The translations under genes and the position numbers were made by a program. Under the pieces are notes generated by a model. It worked only from the letters and a program-made list of their open reading frames with translations. It was not told where the DNA came from and searched no databases. A stretch of 64,000 nucleotides of DNA, taken from the NCBI RefSeq assembly GCF_005930475.1, contig NZ_SJEW01000020.1, forward strand, positions 1 through 64,000. The letters run 5' to 3'. Position 1 is the stretch's first letter, and every line of letters starts with the position of its first letter. Source of the stretch: Modestobacter altitudinis. GTDB taxonomy: Bacteria; Actinomycetota; Actinomycetes; Mycobacteriales; Geodermatophilaceae. This document shows, piece by piece, positions 29,348 to 38,898 of the stretch.

Positions 29348-29887
29348 TCAGCCGTGCGGCTGCGCGCCGCCGGTGTGCGGGAACCCGGCGAGCACGGCGT
29401 CCAGCCCGTCGTCGATGTCGAAGTAGCGGGGCAGCGGACGGCGGGCGTGCAGCCGGAGCACCCGGGGCAGCCGGCTGCGGCGCAGCGCACGGGTGTCCCG
29501 GACGGCGTCGTTGTAGAACCGCCGCGCCAGGGCCACCCGCATCCCGGCGTCCCCGAGCTCGGGGCTCAGCAGCGGCTCCGGCACCCGGCGCAGCAGCCGA
29601 CCGAGCCGGTTCTCGGCGGCCTCCCGGTCGCCGGCGCTGGGGGCCCGGGCACCGGCCGCGGCGTCGGCGAGCTCGCCGGCGAGGTCGGCACCGAGGTCGT
29701 CGGCGCGCTCGCGGGCCAGCGCCGCGGTGAGCTCGGCCCGGCGCAGCAGCGCCCCGTCGAGCACCTCCCGCGCCCGCCGCACCCGGCCCGCGAGCCGGCG
29801 CAGCCGGGTGAGGGTGAAGGTGGTCCAGGCCAGCAGCAGGACGAGCAGGACCGCGATGGCGCTCAGCAGCCAGGTCCCGGGGTCCAC
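29348..29887 (-). CDS. LemA-like membrane protein
   Basis: A 179-aa protein with an N-terminal membrane helix (TWLLSAIAVLLVLLLAWTTFTL) and an all-helical remainder. The pattern is LemA-like: LRRAREVLDGALLRRAEL early, RRFYNDAVRDTRALRR near the middle, and YFDIDDGLDAVLAGFP towards the end. The GTG at 29887 places the membrane helix near the N-terminus. It lies 11 bp downstream of pimA, in the same operon direction. The LemA assignment is by pattern only; function unknown. Confidence 0.6.
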   Translation of the reverse strand: MDPGTWLLSAIAVLLVLLLAWTTFTLTRLRRLAGRVRRAREVLDGALLRRAELTAALARERADDLGADLAGELADAAAGARAPSAGDREAAENRLGRLLRRVPEPLLSPELGDAGMRVALARRFYNDAVRDTRALRRSRLPRVLRLHARRPLPRYFDIDDGLDAVLAGFPHTGGAQPHG

Positions 29888-29898
29888 AGCGGACCAGG

Positions 29899-31128
29899 CT
29901 AGCGCCGCACCCGCCTGCGGAACGGCCCCGCGGTCCTCGGATCGCCGACCGGGTCGTGCGGCGGGGCACCGAGCAGGGCGGCGTCGTCCTCGTGCGAGGC
30001 GGTCACCCCGAGGCCGCCGGTGGGGGCGACCGTCTCGTAGACGGCGAGGATCCGGTCGGCGACCACCGACCAGTCGTAGTCGGCGACGGCCTGCCGGCCG
30101 GCCGCGGTCAGCTGCGCCCGCCGCCCGGGGTCCCCCAGCAGGCCGGACAGCGCACCGGCCAGCTCGGCGGCGTCGCCCCGGGGCACCAGCACCCCGGCCG
30201 CGCCGTCCTCCAGCACCCGGGCGAAGGCGTCCAGGTCGCTGGCGACCACCGGCGCGCCGGCGGCCATCGCCTCCAGCAGGACCACCCCGAAGGACTCCCC
30301 CAGCAGGTTGGGTGCGCAGTAGACGTCGACCGAGCGCAGGAACGCTGCCTTCTCCGGCTCGGTCAGCTCGCCGAGCAGCGTCACGTGCGGCGCCAGCTCC
30401 GCCCCGACGAGGTCGGCGAAGTCCCCCGGGTCGCCCCGGCCGGCGACCAGCAGCCGGGCGTCCGGGTGGTCGCGGACGACGCTGCGCATCGCCTCCAGCA
30501 GCACCGGCAGGCCCTTGCGCGGCTCGTCGTAGCGCCCCAGGAAGCCGACTGTCGGGCCGCCCTGCCCGCGCGCGTGCCCGGGCAGCGAGGGCCCCTCCGC
30601 GAAGCCGGCGACGTGCACGCCGTTGGGGATCACCACCGCGTCGCCGCCGAGGTGCTCCACCTGCACCCGCCGGGCGAAGTCCGAGACGGCGATCCGGCCG
30701 CCGATCTTCTCCAGCCAGGGCCGGACCCACGGGCCCCAGGCGGCCAGGAACTTCGACCGGGTGGTCGCCGCGTGGAAGGTCGCCACGATCGGCCCCTTGG
30801 CGATGATGCAGACCAGCAGGGACACCGAGGGCGGGGCCGGCTCGTGCACGTGGACGACGTCGAAGGCGCCGTCCCGCAGCCAGCGGCGGACCCGCGCGGC
30901 CGACACCAGACCGAACTGGAAGCTGGCCATCGAGCCGTTGTACGGGACCGGCACCGCGCGGCCGGCCCAGGTGACGTGCTCGGCGGGGAGGTTCTCCTCG
31001 TGCTCGGCCGGGGTCAGCACCTCGACGTGGTGCCCCCGCCCGCGGAGGGTGTCGGCGAGGTCGCGCACGTGGTACTGGACGCCGCCGGGGACGTCCCACT
31101 GGTACGGGCAGACCAGACCGATGCGCAT
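29899..31128 (-). CDS. pimA: Phosphatidylinositol alpha-mannosyltransferase PimA
   Basis: A 409-aa GT4 glycosyltransferase transferring mannose from GDP-mannose to phosphatidylinositol, the first step of PIM synthesis. MRIGLVCPYQWDVPGGVQYHVRDLA and HVHEPAPPSVSLL are close to mycobacterial PimA; the GT-B nucleotide-binding part has VGFLGRYDEPRKGL and ESFGVVLLEAMAAGAPVVAS. The ATG shares one base with the acyltransferase stop. The last 35 residues are a variable tail. It is in the thrS-HIT-pgsA-acyltransferase-pimA order. Confidence 0.94.
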   Translation of the reverse strand: MRIGLVCPYQWDVPGGVQYHVRDLADTLRGRGHHVEVLTPAEHEENLPAEHVTWAGRAVPVPYNGSMASFQFGLVSAARVRRWLRDGAFDVVHVHEPAPPSVSLLVCIIAKGPIVATFHAATTRSKFLAAWGPWVRPWLEKIGGRIAVSDFARRVQVEHLGGDAVVIPNGVHVAGFAEGPSLPGHARGQGGPTVGFLGRYDEPRKGLPVLLEAMRSVVRDHPDARLLVAGRGDPGDFADLVGAELAPHVTLLGELTEPEKAAFLRSVDVYCAPNLLGESFGVVLLEAMAAGAPVVASDLDAFARVLEDGAAGVLVPRGDAAELAGALSGLLGDPGRRAQLTAAGRQAVADYDWSVVADRILAVYETVAPTGGLGVTASHEDDAALLGAPPHDPVGDPRTAGPFRRRVRR

Positions 31129-32105
31129 CAGGCCGGCTCCCTCGACTCCTGGGCCACCGGTCCCGGCGCGCGGGCGCCGGCCGGGACGGGCCGGCCGTCC
31201 GGCCCGACGTCGGGCCAGATCCGGCCCAGCACGTGCCAGTCCTCGGGCCGCTCGCCGATGGTCGCGGCGAACGCGTCGGCGACCTGCTGCATCGCCGCCC
31301 CGACCCGCTCCCGCAGCCGGCCCGGCCCGGCGACCGGGACCTCGGGGTGGACGACGAAGCGCCAGCCGTCGCCGTCGAACTGGCAGACGGCCGGCAGCAG
31401 CGCCGCGCCGGTCTGTGCGGCGAGCAGTGCCGGGCCGCCGGGCATCGCCGACCGCCGGCCGAAGAAGGTGACCGGGACACCGGAGCCGGACAGGTCGCGG
31501 TCGACCAGCAGGCAGGTCGTCCCACCGGCGGCCAGCCACTCCCGGAGCACCGTCGAGCTGGGCCGCTCACCGCCGGTCAGCGGCACCACCCGCATGCCCA
31601 GACCCTCCCGGAACTCCACGAACCGGCGGTACAGCGACTCCGGCCGCAACCGTTCGGCGACGGTGAGGAAGGGGCCGCCGAGCCAGTCGACCAGCCACAC
31701 CCCGGCGGCGTCCCAGTTGCCGCTGTGCGGCAGGGCGAAGACGACGCCCCGGCCCTCCGCCCGGGCCCGCTCCAGGTGCTCCTGACCGAGCATCGTCGAG
31801 GCGGCGACGATCCGCTCCCGGTCGAGCACCGGCAGCCGGAACGCCTCCTGCCAGTACCGGGCGTAGGACTGCACGGCCCGCCGGGTGAGGGCGTCCAGCG
31901 CGGCGTCGTCCAGGGTGCCGCCGGTGACCACGTCGAGGTTGGCGCGCAGCTGGCGCACGCCGCGGCCGCCCCGGCGGGCGGCGAGCGCTCCCCCACCGGC
32001 GAACAGCCCGCGGGCGACCGGGCCGGGCAGCAGCCGGACCGCCCGCCACCCGGCCGCGTAGCCGGCGTCGGTGAGCCGGTCGCGCAGCTCGGCGGGGCGG
32101 GTCAT
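31128..32105 (-). CDS. Phosphatidylinositol mannoside acyltransferase
   Basis: A 325-aa LpxL/HtrB-type acyltransferase. ALPHSGNWDAAGVWL contains the catalytic H(x4)D-type motif, and GGTTCLLVDRDLSGSGVPVTFFGR and ERPEDWHVLGRIWPD are typical of the mycobacterial PatA (Rv2611c) group that acylates the mannose of PIM. The ATG at 32105 overlaps the pgsA stop by 4 bp. A longer frame upstream is antisense-like sequence in pgsA. Confidence 0.92.
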   Translation of the reverse strand: MTRPAELRDRLTDAGYAAGWRAVRLLPGPVARGLFAGGGALAARRGGRGVRQLRANLDVVTGGTLDDAALDALTRRAVQSYARYWQEAFRLPVLDRERIVAASTMLGQEHLERARAEGRGVVFALPHSGNWDAAGVWLVDWLGGPFLTVAERLRPESLYRRFVEFREGLGMRVVPLTGGERPSSTVLREWLAAGGTTCLLVDRDLSGSGVPVTFFGRRSAMPGGPALLAAQTGAALLPAVCQFDGDGWRFVVHPEVPVAGPGRLRERVGAAMQQVADAFAATIGERPEDWHVLGRIWPDVGPDGRPVPAGARAPGPVAQESREPA

Positions 32106-32764
32106 GGCAGGGTCGGGCCGGCCGGCTCGTCGGCGGACCGGTCGCGGGGAGCCGGGAGGCGCATGCCCCGCGACGCGCTCCGGACGGCGGCGAAGCGCTG
32201 CACGACGGTGACGGCGCTGCCCGCGAGCAGCAGCCACAGGCAGACGTGCAGCGCGTACGGGATGCCCAGCCCGGTGAAGCCGGTGCCGACCAGCACCAGG
32301 ATGAGCCGCTCGGTGCGCTCGACGATGCCGACCTCGACCCGCAGCCCCATGCCCTCCGCGCGCGCCTTGACGTAGGAGGTGAGCACGCCCAGCACCAGGC
32401 AGACCAGCGACAGCCCGACGATCAGCCGGTTGTCGCCCTCCCCGCTGTACCACCAGACCAGCCCGGCGAAGATGGCCGCGTCGGCCGCCCGGTCGCCGGT
32501 CGAGTCCAGCACGGCGCCGAACACCGAGCCACCGCCGCGGGCCCGGGCCAGCGCGCCGTCGAGCATGTCCAGCAGCACGAACACGGTCACCGCGAAGGCG
32601 CCCCAGAACAGCGCACCGTTGCCGATGCCGAAGACCGCGGCGGCCACCGCGCCCAGCGTGCCCGTCAGGGTCACCGCGTCGGCGGTGACCCCGACGCGGA
32701 CGAGCCCGCGCACCACGGGGGCCCAGAAGCGGCCGACGGCGGGGCGGAGGTTGACGCCGAGCAC
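32102..32764 (-). CDS. pgsA: Phosphatidylinositol phosphate synthase (CDP-alcohol phosphatidyltransferase)
   Basis: A 220-aa integral membrane enzyme. The CDP-alcohol phosphotransferase signature D66-x2-D69-G70-x2-A73-R74-x8-G83-x3-D87-x3-D91 is complete. In this gene context the acceptor is very likely inositol phosphate, giving the phosphatidylinositol precursor of PIMs. The GTG start follows the HIT gene stop directly (TGAGTG). About six hydrophobic segments are visible, with a cytoplasmic, charged C-terminal tail. Confidence 0.94.
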   Translation of the reverse strand: MLGVNLRPAVGRFWAPVVRGLVRVGVTADAVTLTGTLGAVAAAVFGIGNGALFWGAFAVTVFVLLDMLDGALARARGGGSVFGAVLDSTGDRAADAAIFAGLVWWYSGEGDNRLIVGLSLVCLVLGVLTSYVKARAEGMGLRVEVGIVERTERLILVLVGTGFTGLGIPYALHVCLWLLLAGSAVTVVQRFAAVRSASRGMRLPAPRDRSADEPAGPTLP

Positions 32765-33370
32765 TCAGGCCACCCCTGCGCCGGGCTCACCGAGCTCGTC
32801 GGGAGCCAGCGGCCACCGGGCGGCCAGCAGCTGCCGGGTCTCCGACAGCACCTGCGGGAGCACCCGGGTGAGCCCGACGACCGGCATGAAGTTGGTGTCC
32901 CCGCCCCAGCGCGGCACGGCGTGCTGGTGCAGGTGGTCGGCGATCCCGGCGCCGGCGACCGAGCCCTGGTTCATCCCGATGTTGAAGCCGTGCGCACCGC
33001 TGACCGCGCGGACGACCCGCATCGCCGTCTGGGTGAAGGCGCCGAGCTCGGCGACCTCGGCGACGGTCAGGTCGGTGTAGTCGGGCACGTGCCGGTACGG
33101 GACCACCATCAGGTGGCCGGCGTTGTACGGGTAGAGGTTGAGCACGGCGAAGACCGTGTCCCCGCGGGCCACGATCAGGCCCTCCTCGTCGCTCATCCGC
33201 GGGATGAGGCAGAACGGGCAGTCGTGGTCACCGGTGGGCTTGCCCGCACCGCGGATGTAGGCCATCCGGTAGGGCGTCCACAGGTGCTCGAAGACCGACG
33301 ACGGGCCGCCGTGGTCGTTGTCCACGGCGGCCGGACGGTCCGCGGGGTCGGTGCCGGGGATCGAGCTCAT
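32765..33370 (-). CDS. HIT family hydrolase (AP4A phosphorylase-like)
   Basis: A 201-aa histidine-triad protein with [19 protein letters not shown] as the active-site motif and the CPFC pair near the N-terminus. It is the actinobacterial homologue of Rv2613c, an Ap4A phosphorylase. ATG at 33370 overlaps the thrS stop (ATGA). It hydrolyses or phosphorolyses nucleotide substrates such as diadenosine polyphosphates. Confidence 0.92.
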   Translation of the reverse strand: MSSIPGTDPADRPAAVDNDHGGPSSVFEHLWTPYRMAYIRGAGKPTGDHDCPFCLIPRMSDEEGLIVARGDTVFAVLNLYPYNAGHLMVVPYRHVPDYTDLTVAEVAELGAFTQTAMRVVRAVSGAHGFNIGMNQGSVAGAGIADHLHQHAVPRWGGDTNFMPVVGLTRVLPQVLSETRQLLAARWPLAPDELGEPGAGVA

Positions 33371-35406
33371 CCGAGCGTGGCCCCTGCACCTGGGGTGCTG
33401 GCGGTCGGGTCGGCGTTGTGCCGGGCGGTGACCCAGTCGGCGACCTGCGCCACCGCCTCGGCGATCGGGACGCCGTTGCGCTGCGAGCCGTCGCGGTACC
33501 GGAAGGAGACCGCGCCGGCCTCGGCGTCGGTGGCCCCGGCGATGAGCACGAAGGGCACCTTCTGCTTGCTGGCAGTGCGGATCTTCTTCTGCATCCGGTC
33601 GTCGGAGTCGTCGATCTCCACCCGGATGCCCTGCTCCCGCAGCAGCAGAGCCACGTCGGTCAGGTAGGGCACCTGCTCGTCGGTGATGGGGATGGCCACG
33701 ACCTGCACAGGGGCCAGCCAGGCCGGGAAGGCGCCGGCGTAGTGCTCGGTGAGCACGCCGAAGAACCGCTCGATCGAGCCGAACTTCGCCGAGTGGATCA
33801 TCACCGGCTGCTGGCGGGTGCCGTCGGCGGCGCTGAACTCCAGGCCGAAACGGGCCGGCTGGTTGAAGTCGTACTGGATGGTCGACATCTGCCAGGTGCG
33901 GCCGATCGCGTCCCGGGCCTGCACGGAGATCTTCGGGCCGTAGTACGCCGCGCCACCGGGGTCCGGGACCAGTTCCAGCCCGGTCTCCTTCGCCGCCTCC
34001 TCCAGCACGGCGGTGGCGGTCGCCCACTCCTCGTCCGAGCCGATGAACTTGGGCCCGTCGTCGCGGGTGGACAGCTCCAGGTGGTAGTCGTCCATCCCGA
34101 AGTCCCGCAGCAGCCCGAGCACGAAGGCCAGCAGGTGCCGGACCTCGCCGGGCGCCTGCTCAGGGGTGACGTAGCTGTGCGAGTCGTCCTGGGTCAGACC
34201 GCGCACCCGGGTCAGGCCGTGCACGACGCCGGACTTCTCGTAGCGGTACACCGAGCCGAACTCGAAGAACCGCAGCGGCAGCTCACGGTAGGAGCGCCCG
34301 CGGGACCGATAGATCAGGTTGTGCATCGGGCAGTTCATGGCCTTGAGGAAGTACTCGCTGTTCTCCAGCTCCATGGCCGGGAACATGGTCTCCTCGTAGT
34401 AGGGCAGGTGCCCGGAGGTCTCGAACAGCCCGCGCTTGGCGATGTGCGGGGTGCCGACGTAGTCGAACCCCTCCTCGAGGTGCCGACGGCGGACGTAGTC
34501 CTCCATCTCCCGCTTGACCACCCCGCCCTTGGGGTGGAACACCGCCAGGCCGGAACCGATCTCGTCGGGGAAGCTGAACAGGTCCAGCTCGACGCCGAGC
34601 CGGCGGTGGTCGCGGCGCTCGGCCTCGGCCAGCTGCTCCAGGTACGCCTTGTGCGCGTCCTTGCTCTCCCACGCGGTGCCGTAGACCCGCTGCAGCTGCG
34701 GGTTCTTCTCGCTGCCCCGCCAGTACGCGGCGGCGCTGCGGGTGAGGGAGAACGCCGGGATGTTCGAGGTGCGCGGCAGGTGCGGGCCGCGGCACAGGTC
34801 GGTCCACACCCGGTCGCCGGTGCGGGCGTCGAGGTTGTCGTACATGGTGAGCTGCGCCCCGCCGACCTCGACCTCGGCGCCCTCGGCAGCCTCGTCGCCG
34901 GCCCCGCCCTTGAGGCCGATCAGCTCGAGCTTGTAGGGCTCGTGCGCCAGCTCGGCGCGGGCGTCGTCGTCGCTGATCTCCCGCCGGCTGAAGTGCTGGC
35001 CGGCCCGGACGATCTCGGTCATCTTCTTCTCGAGGACCTGCAGGTCCTCGGGGGTGAACGGCCGCTCCGGGTCGAAGTCGTAGTAGAAGCCGTTCTCCAC
35101 CGGCGGGCCGATGCCCAGCCGGGTGCCGGGGAACAGCTCCTGCACCGCCTGGGCGAGCACGTGCGCGGCGGAGTGCCGGATGACCGCGCGCCCCTCGGCG
35201 CTGGCTGCCGGGACCGGCTCCACCTCGGCGTCGGCGTCCGGGGTCCAGGCCAGGTCCTTGAGGTCCCCCGAGGCCAGCTCACGGACGACGACCGCGCCGT
35301 CGGGGCCCTTGAGCGGCACACCGGACTCCTTGAGCGCCTGCACGGCCGTCGTCCCGGCCGGCACCCGGATCGGGGCGGCGGTGGACGGGAAGGGCGGCGC
35401 GGACAC
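33367..35406 (-). CDS. thrS: Threonine--tRNA ligase
   Basis: A full-length ThrRS with TGS domain, editing domain ([17 protein letters not shown]), class II catalytic core with the zinc-binding [30 protein letters not shown], and [21 protein letters not shown], then an anticodon-binding domain. I prefer the GTG at 35406 because AGGAG sits 6 bp upstream; the ATG two codons earlier is too close to that site. It heads the PIM synthesis operon. Confidence 0.96.
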   Translation of the reverse strand: MSAPPFPSTAAPIRVPAGTTAVQALKESGVPLKGPDGAVVVRELASGDLKDLAWTPDADAEVEPVPAASAEGRAVIRHSAAHVLAQAVQELFPGTRLGIGPPVENGFYYDFDPERPFTPEDLQVLEKKMTEIVRAGQHFSRREISDDDARAELAHEPYKLELIGLKGGAGDEAAEGAEVEVGGAQLTMYDNLDARTGDRVWTDLCRGPHLPRTSNIPAFSLTRSAAAYWRGSEKNPQLQRVYGTAWESKDAHKAYLEQLAEAERRDHRRLGVELDLFSFPDEIGSGLAVFHPKGGVVKREMEDYVRRRHLEEGFDYVGTPHIAKRGLFETSGHLPYYEETMFPAMELENSEYFLKAMNCPMHNLIYRSRGRSYRELPLRFFEFGSVYRYEKSGVVHGLTRVRGLTQDDSHSYVTPEQAPGEVRHLLAFVLGLLRDFGMDDYHLELSTRDDGPKFIGSDEEWATATAVLEEAAKETGLELVPDPGGAAYYGPKISVQARDAIGRTWQMSTIQYDFNQPARFGLEFSAADGTRQQPVMIHSAKFGSIERFFGVLTEHYAGAFPAWLAPVQVVAIPITDEQVPYLTDVALLLREQGIRVEIDDSDDRMQKKIRTASKQKVPFVLIAGATDAEAGAVSFRYRDGSQRNGVPIAEAVAQVADWVTARHNADPTASTPGAGATLG

Positions 35407-35457
35407 GAGCATCTCCTGGGGATCGGCAGCTCCCGACCGTGCGGCCGGGCACTCCCG

Positions 35458-35463
35458 AGACTA
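35458..35463 (-). promoter_or_regulatory. Possible -10 box for thrS (TAGTCT)
   Basis: TAGTCT on the minus strand fits TANNNT and lies in the 97-bp gap between the MOSC gene and thrS. Transcription would start near 35451, giving a leader of about 45 nt. No convincing -35 element or T-box-like structure was seen. Confidence 0.35.
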
Positions 35464-35509
35464 GTGCGCGGGGCGGGGCTGCCTGGCACGACTTCCCCGG
35501 CCGGGACCG

Positions 35510-36079
35510 TCAGCCCAGCAACGAGACGGCGTCCCCGTCGACGACCCGGCCGGGGGTGCGGACCTCTGCGTACACGCCGAGGCAGTGCTTGGGGGTGCGG
35601 ACCACGTCGAGCACCGCCTCCCCCACTCGCAACCGGCGGCCCACCCACGCCCGCTCGTCCTGACCGCCGGTCAGCTGGAGCACCAGGTTGGCCCGCGGGT
35701 CGTCGGCCGAGCAGCCCTCGGGGACCTCGCCGGCGGCGGCCCGGTCGATCGCGGCGCGGGAGACCAGGTGCACCGCCGCCGCGTCGGTCCGCGGGCCGTC
35801 GGCGGAGCGCACCAGCCGCACCGGGCGCCCGAGCACCTCGGTGAGGGTGATCGTGTCCGCCTCGTCGTCGCCGGTGGCGACCACCGAGGACAGCTGCGGC
35901 GTGGTCTTCACGGTGACCCGCTCCCCGGTGTCGGCGTCGACCACCGACCAGGCCCGGTCGCCGCGCAGCCCGGCGGTGTCGACCCGGGCCGCCGGCACCG
36001 TCCGGCCGGCGAGGGACTTCACCGGGTAGACCGCGATCGAGGCCACCCGCCCGACGACCACGTCTCCGCTCTCGCTCAC
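35510..36079 (-). CDS. MOSC domain-containing protein
   Basis: A 189-aa protein with an N-terminal MOSC beta-barrel half (VASIAVYPVKSLAGRTVPAARVDTAGLRGDRAW) and the C-terminal MOSC domain (PRANLVLQL, LDVVRTPKHCLGVYAEV) containing the conserved cysteine. MOSC proteins bind sulfur or molybdenum cofactors in sulfurase or mARC-like enzymes. The exact reaction is not evident. It stands alone, tail-adjacent to thrS. Confidence 0.88.
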   Translation of the reverse strand: MSESGDVVVGRVASIAVYPVKSLAGRTVPAARVDTAGLRGDRAWSVVDADTGERVTVKTTPQLSSVVATGDDEADTITLTEVLGRPVRLVRSADGPRTDAAAVHLVSRAAIDRAAAGEVPEGCSADDPRANLVLQLTGGQDERAWVGRRLRVGEAVLDVVRTPKHCLGVYAEVRTPGRVVDGDAVSLLG

Positions 36080-36131
36080 CCCGGCGACGCTACGCGCGGC
36101 CGGGTCCGGCTCGCGGGACGAGGAGCGGCGG

Positions 36132-36527
36132 TCAGCCCACGGCGCGCGGGGCGGGGCCGCTGCCGCGGCGGCGCAGCCGGCGCAGCTGCGCGTCCAGGTA
36201 CGGACGCGCCCGGCGCTGCCCGCCCCGTTCGGCGATCGCCGTGGCCAGCGTGCTGAGCACGGCGGTCAGCCGGGCCTCGTCGGGCTGCCAGCCGCGGCGG
36301 TCGCACTCCTCCAGCCACTCGACGGGCGCGGTGTGACCGCGCTCGGAGTTGCACCGGCGGCAGGCGGCGACCTCGTTCTCCAGCCAGGACGGGCCGCCCT
36401 TGACCCTCGGCACGACGTGCTCGGTGCTGGGGGCCACCTGGTCGGAGAACGTCCGGCCGCACCAGATGCAGGTGGGGCCGTCGCGCTCGACGGCGGCCCG
36501 CAGGCGCGCAGCCCGGTCCAGTGCCAT
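36132..36527 (-). CDS. HNH endonuclease
   Basis: A 131-aa protein with the complete HNH zinc-nuclease core: CIWCGRTF, STEHVVPRVKGG, NEVAACRRCNSERG. The two CxxC pairs and the central histidine are present. The C-terminal half is helical and basic. Small stand-alone HNH proteins like this are common in actinobacteria and mostly uncharacterised. A tRNA gene and its terminator lie just upstream. Confidence 0.88.
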   Translation of the reverse strand: MALDRAARLRAAVERDGPTCIWCGRTFSDQVAPSTEHVVPRVKGGPSWLENEVAACRRCNSERGHTAPVEWLEECDRRGWQPDEARLTAVLSTLATAIAERGGQRRARPYLDAQLRRLRRRGSGPAPRAVG

Positions 36528-36596
36528 CGCCGTCCATGGTGCGCCCCGGCGGGCGGCTCCGCTCGGTCCGGCAGCCGCCGTGGCCCGGGGACGACG

Positions 36597-36625
36597 AAGG
36601 CCCCAGGTCGATGACCTGGGGCCTT
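36597..36625 (-). terminator. Hairpin terminator after tRNA-Val(CAC)
   Basis: A perfect 13-bp stem (AAGGCCCCAGGTC / GACCTGGGGCCTT) with a 3-nt loop, starting 9 bp after the tRNA 3' end in the direction of transcription. It ends in CTT rather than a long T tract, as is usual in GC-rich actinobacteria. Confidence 0.8.
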
Positions 36626-36633
36626 GCCTCCGG

Positions 36634-36705
36634 TGGGCGATACTGGGATCGAACCAGTGACCTCTTCGGTGTGAACGAAGCGCTCTACCGCTGAGCCAAT
36701 CGCCC
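36634..36705 (-). tRNA. tRNA-Val (anticodon CAC)
   Basis: A 72-nt cloverleaf on the minus strand: acceptor GGGCGAT/ATCGCCC with discriminator A, anticodon stem CTTCG/CGAAG, loop TTCACAC with anticodon CAC, T-loop TTCGATC. No CCA is encoded. It is nearly the same as tRNA-Val(GAC) at 39739 outside the anticodon arm. Confidence 0.95.
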
Positions 36706-36731
36706 GGAGTGGTGATGAGTCTGCCAGATGC

Positions 36732-37175
36732 TCAGTGCCACAGCGGCACCCACCCCGGCACCCAGTGCGGCACGCCCGTGACGTGCAGCGTCACCAGCAG
36801 GACCGCGTAGACGAACGCCGCGGTCAGCACGGCGACGCCGAGGCGCACGACCACCGACTGCCGGCCCAACCACTCGGTCCACCCGGCCACCTGGCGGCGG
36901 GTGTACTCCAGCAACCGCTCGGCCCAGGCGAACTCGGTGGCGAGCACGAACAGACCGGCGATGACGGTCAGCCAGCCGGGACCGGGCAGCGGGATGGTGA
37001 CGATCCCGAAGGCGACGACGACCGCCCCGGCCACGCCCACGAGGACGCGGTAGGGCGCGTCCAGGCTGCGCCTGCCGGCGATGCGCCGGCGCCAGTCGTA
37101 GTCGGCCACCCGCTCCCGCAGGCTGCGCTGGGCATCGGCGTCCGCGACGGGGACCTCCCCATCGGGCGCCGACAC
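36732..37175 (-). CDS. PGPGW-motif (TIGR02611-type) membrane protein
   Basis: A 147-aa protein with four hydrophobic segments and the signature IPLPGPGWLTVIAGLFVLATEFAWAERLL, matching the PGPGW/TIGR02611 actinobacterial family of unknown function. The N-terminal 40 residues are charged and cytoplasmic. The GTG at 37175 lies 14 bp after the anti-sigma stop, so it probably belongs to the sigma/anti-sigma operon. Confidence 0.8.
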   Translation of the reverse strand: MSAPDGEVPVADADAQRSLRERVADYDWRRRIAGRRSLDAPYRVLVGVAGAVVVAFGIVTIPLPGPGWLTVIAGLFVLATEFAWAERLLEYTRRQVAGWTEWLGRQSVVVRLGVAVLTAAFVYAVLLVTLHVTGVPHWVPGWVPLWH

Positions 37176-37189
37176 GGTGTGTTGTCCGT

Positions 37190-38110
37190 TCAGCTGGCCA
37201 CCTGCCCTTGACCGACGATGTCCGTCGGGGACGACGGAGCCTCTCGACCGGGCTCGATGCTGATCGCGTACTCCGAGTAGTCGTCCAGCCCGGTCGCCGT
37301 CGAGCCTACGGTCCGCAGGTCCGTCTGGGGAGTGACCACGTCGAAGGTGCCCAACGCCTCGGGCACACCGTCCTGCAGGCCCCACACGACGTAGGTGGTG
37401 TCGTCGCTGTCGTTGACCGCCAACGTCCGCGAGACCACCTGCACCTGGTCCTCGCGGGCGACCACGGTGGCGACCGCGGTGCCGTCCTGGAGCACCGGCG
37501 CGATCGTCGCCCGCCCCGGGGTCAGCAGGTCGTCGAGCACCGTCGACTGCTCCGCCGCCGTCGCCTGCGCGGCGTCCCGGTCGCTGGTGACGGCGACGTT
37601 CCAGGCGCCCAGCGACAGCACGGCCGCGACGCCGGCGGCGACGAGTGCGGTGGGGAGCACCCGACGCCAGGCCGGTCGCGGGTCGACGGGGCGGACCGGC
37701 AGCGGGGCGCGCAGGTTGCCGAAGCGGCTGGGCTCCAGCGGGGGCACCGTCCGCGCGGAGCTCGCGTGCGAGGGCACCGACCGCGGGACGTCCGCCGGGA
37801 CGGGCGGGACCGCGACCGGCGGGCCCGGCCGCTCCGTGCGCGGGCGGGCGGTCGGCAGCTGCTCGGTCTCCTCCACGGCGGACCGGAGCCGCTCCCGGAG
37901 GCCGTCGGACGGCTCGGCCTGCGGCAGGTCACCGGCCATCGCGGCCATGACCTCGGCGGCCTCGGCGACGGTCCGGCCGCACCGGGAGCAGTCGGCCAGG
38001 TGCGCGACGAACAGCGACTCGTCCTCCGGCTCGAGTGCGTGCAGCGCCCAGCCGACCGCGAGCTCGTCCCAGCGCTGGTGGTCGTCCCCGTGCCTGTCCC
38101 TGTCGTTCAC
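37190..38110 (-). CDS. Anti-sigma factor (RskA-like, zinc anti-sigma domain)
   Basis: A 306-aa single-pass membrane protein. The N-terminal cytoplasmic domain has the zinc anti-sigma motif HLADCSRCG (H-x3-C-x2-C). A Pro-rich linker, a membrane helix (VLPTALVAAGVAAVLSLGAWNVAV) and an extracytoplasmic RskA-like domain (TYVVWGLQDGVPEALGTF, YAISIEPGREAPSSPTDIVGQG) follow. It should hold the ECF sigma factor inactive until a surface signal triggers proteolysis. The GTG start overlaps the sigma gene stop (GTGA). Confidence 0.9.
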   Translation of the reverse strand: MNDRDRHGDDHQRWDELAVGWALHALEPEDESLFVAHLADCSRCGRTVAEAAEVMAAMAGDLPQAEPSDGLRERLRSAVEETEQLPTARPRTERPGPPVAVPPVPADVPRSVPSHASSARTVPPLEPSRFGNLRAPLPVRPVDPRPAWRRVLPTALVAAGVAAVLSLGAWNVAVTSDRDAAQATAAEQSTVLDDLLTPGRATIAPVLQDGTAVATVVAREDQVQVVSRTLAVNDSDDTTYVVWGLQDGVPEALGTFDVVTPQTDLRTVGSTATGLDDYSEYAISIEPGREAPSSPTDIVGQGQVAS

Positions 38111-38733
38111 CGGGAGCTCCCGTCGGCCGGTGCCTGCCCGGGCACACCGGTGCCCAGGGTGTCCTTCAGCCGGCGCATGCCAGCCAGCATGCGCGTCTTC
38201 ACGGTGCCCAGGGGCGTGTTCGTGAGCGCCGCCACCTCGCGCTGGGTGTAGCCGCCGTAGTAGGCGAGCGTGAGGGCCTCGCGCTGGGGCGCCGGGAGCT
38301 CGTGCAGCGCCGTCCGCACCCGGTCGGCGACGATGCGCCGCCACGCGGCGTCCTCGACGTCGGTGGTCTGGGTGGGCGCGGAGAGGACCAGGTCGTCCTC
38401 GGCCCGGGAACGGCGCCGGCGGTGCGACTCCTCCCGGCGCACGGTGTCGACCGCCTTGTGGTGGACCATCGCCAGCAGCCAGGAGGCCACGCTGCCGCGG
38501 TTCCCGTCGAAGGCGCCCGGGTCGCGCCAGATGCCGAGGAACACGTCCTGCAGCACGTCCTCGGCGAGCACGTCGTCCCCGAGGACCCGCCGCGCGAGTG
38601 CGAAGGCGGGCTGGCGGAACCGCTCGTACAGGTCGTCGACGGCACCGCGGTCACCGGCGGCGACCCGGCGGACCAGTTCGAGGTCAGCTGCGCTGTCCTC
38701 CTGGCTGCGGGGTGGTCGACTCACGAGGCCCAT
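38107..38733 (-). CDS. ECF-family RNA polymerase sigma factor (SigK/RskA-paired type)
   Basis: An ECF sigma factor of about 208 aa. Region 2 is seen in DDLYERFRQPAFALARRVLGDDVLAEDVLQDVFLGIW and GSVASWLLAMVHHKAVDTVRREESHRRR; region 4 in LPAPQREALTLAYYGGYTQREVAALTNTPLGTVKTRM. The ATG at 38733 is chosen; starts at 38784 or a GTG at 38724 are also possible. It is translationally coupled to its anti-sigma factor. Target genes cannot be deduced. Confidence 0.9.
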   Translation of the reverse strand: MGLVSRPPRSQEDSAADLELVRRVAAGDRGAVDDLYERFRQPAFALARRVLGDDVLAEDVLQDVFLGIWRDPGAFDGNRGSVASWLLAMVHHKAVDTVRREESHRRRRSRAEDDLVLSAPTQTTDVEDAAWRRIVADRVRTALHELPAPQREALTLAYYGGYTQREVAALTNTPLGTVKTRMLAGMRRLKDTLGTGVPGQAPADGSSR

Positions 38734-38898
38734 GGTCACATGCGGTGTTCGCGCCGTCGGCCCCCTGCGGTTCAGCGCGTCCACAGGCTCCCCCGGATCG
38801 GTGGGACGGGCGACGCCTCGTGGGACTCATGGGACTCGTGGTGCGCGACACGCCGAGACCATGCGTGACCTTGAGGCTTTTTGGGTCGTTAAGAGGGC

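Noticed and set aside
35407-35509. T-box leader for thrS
   Set aside because: The gap of about 100 bp is too short and lacks the conserved T-box sequence or an antiterminator-like hairpin.
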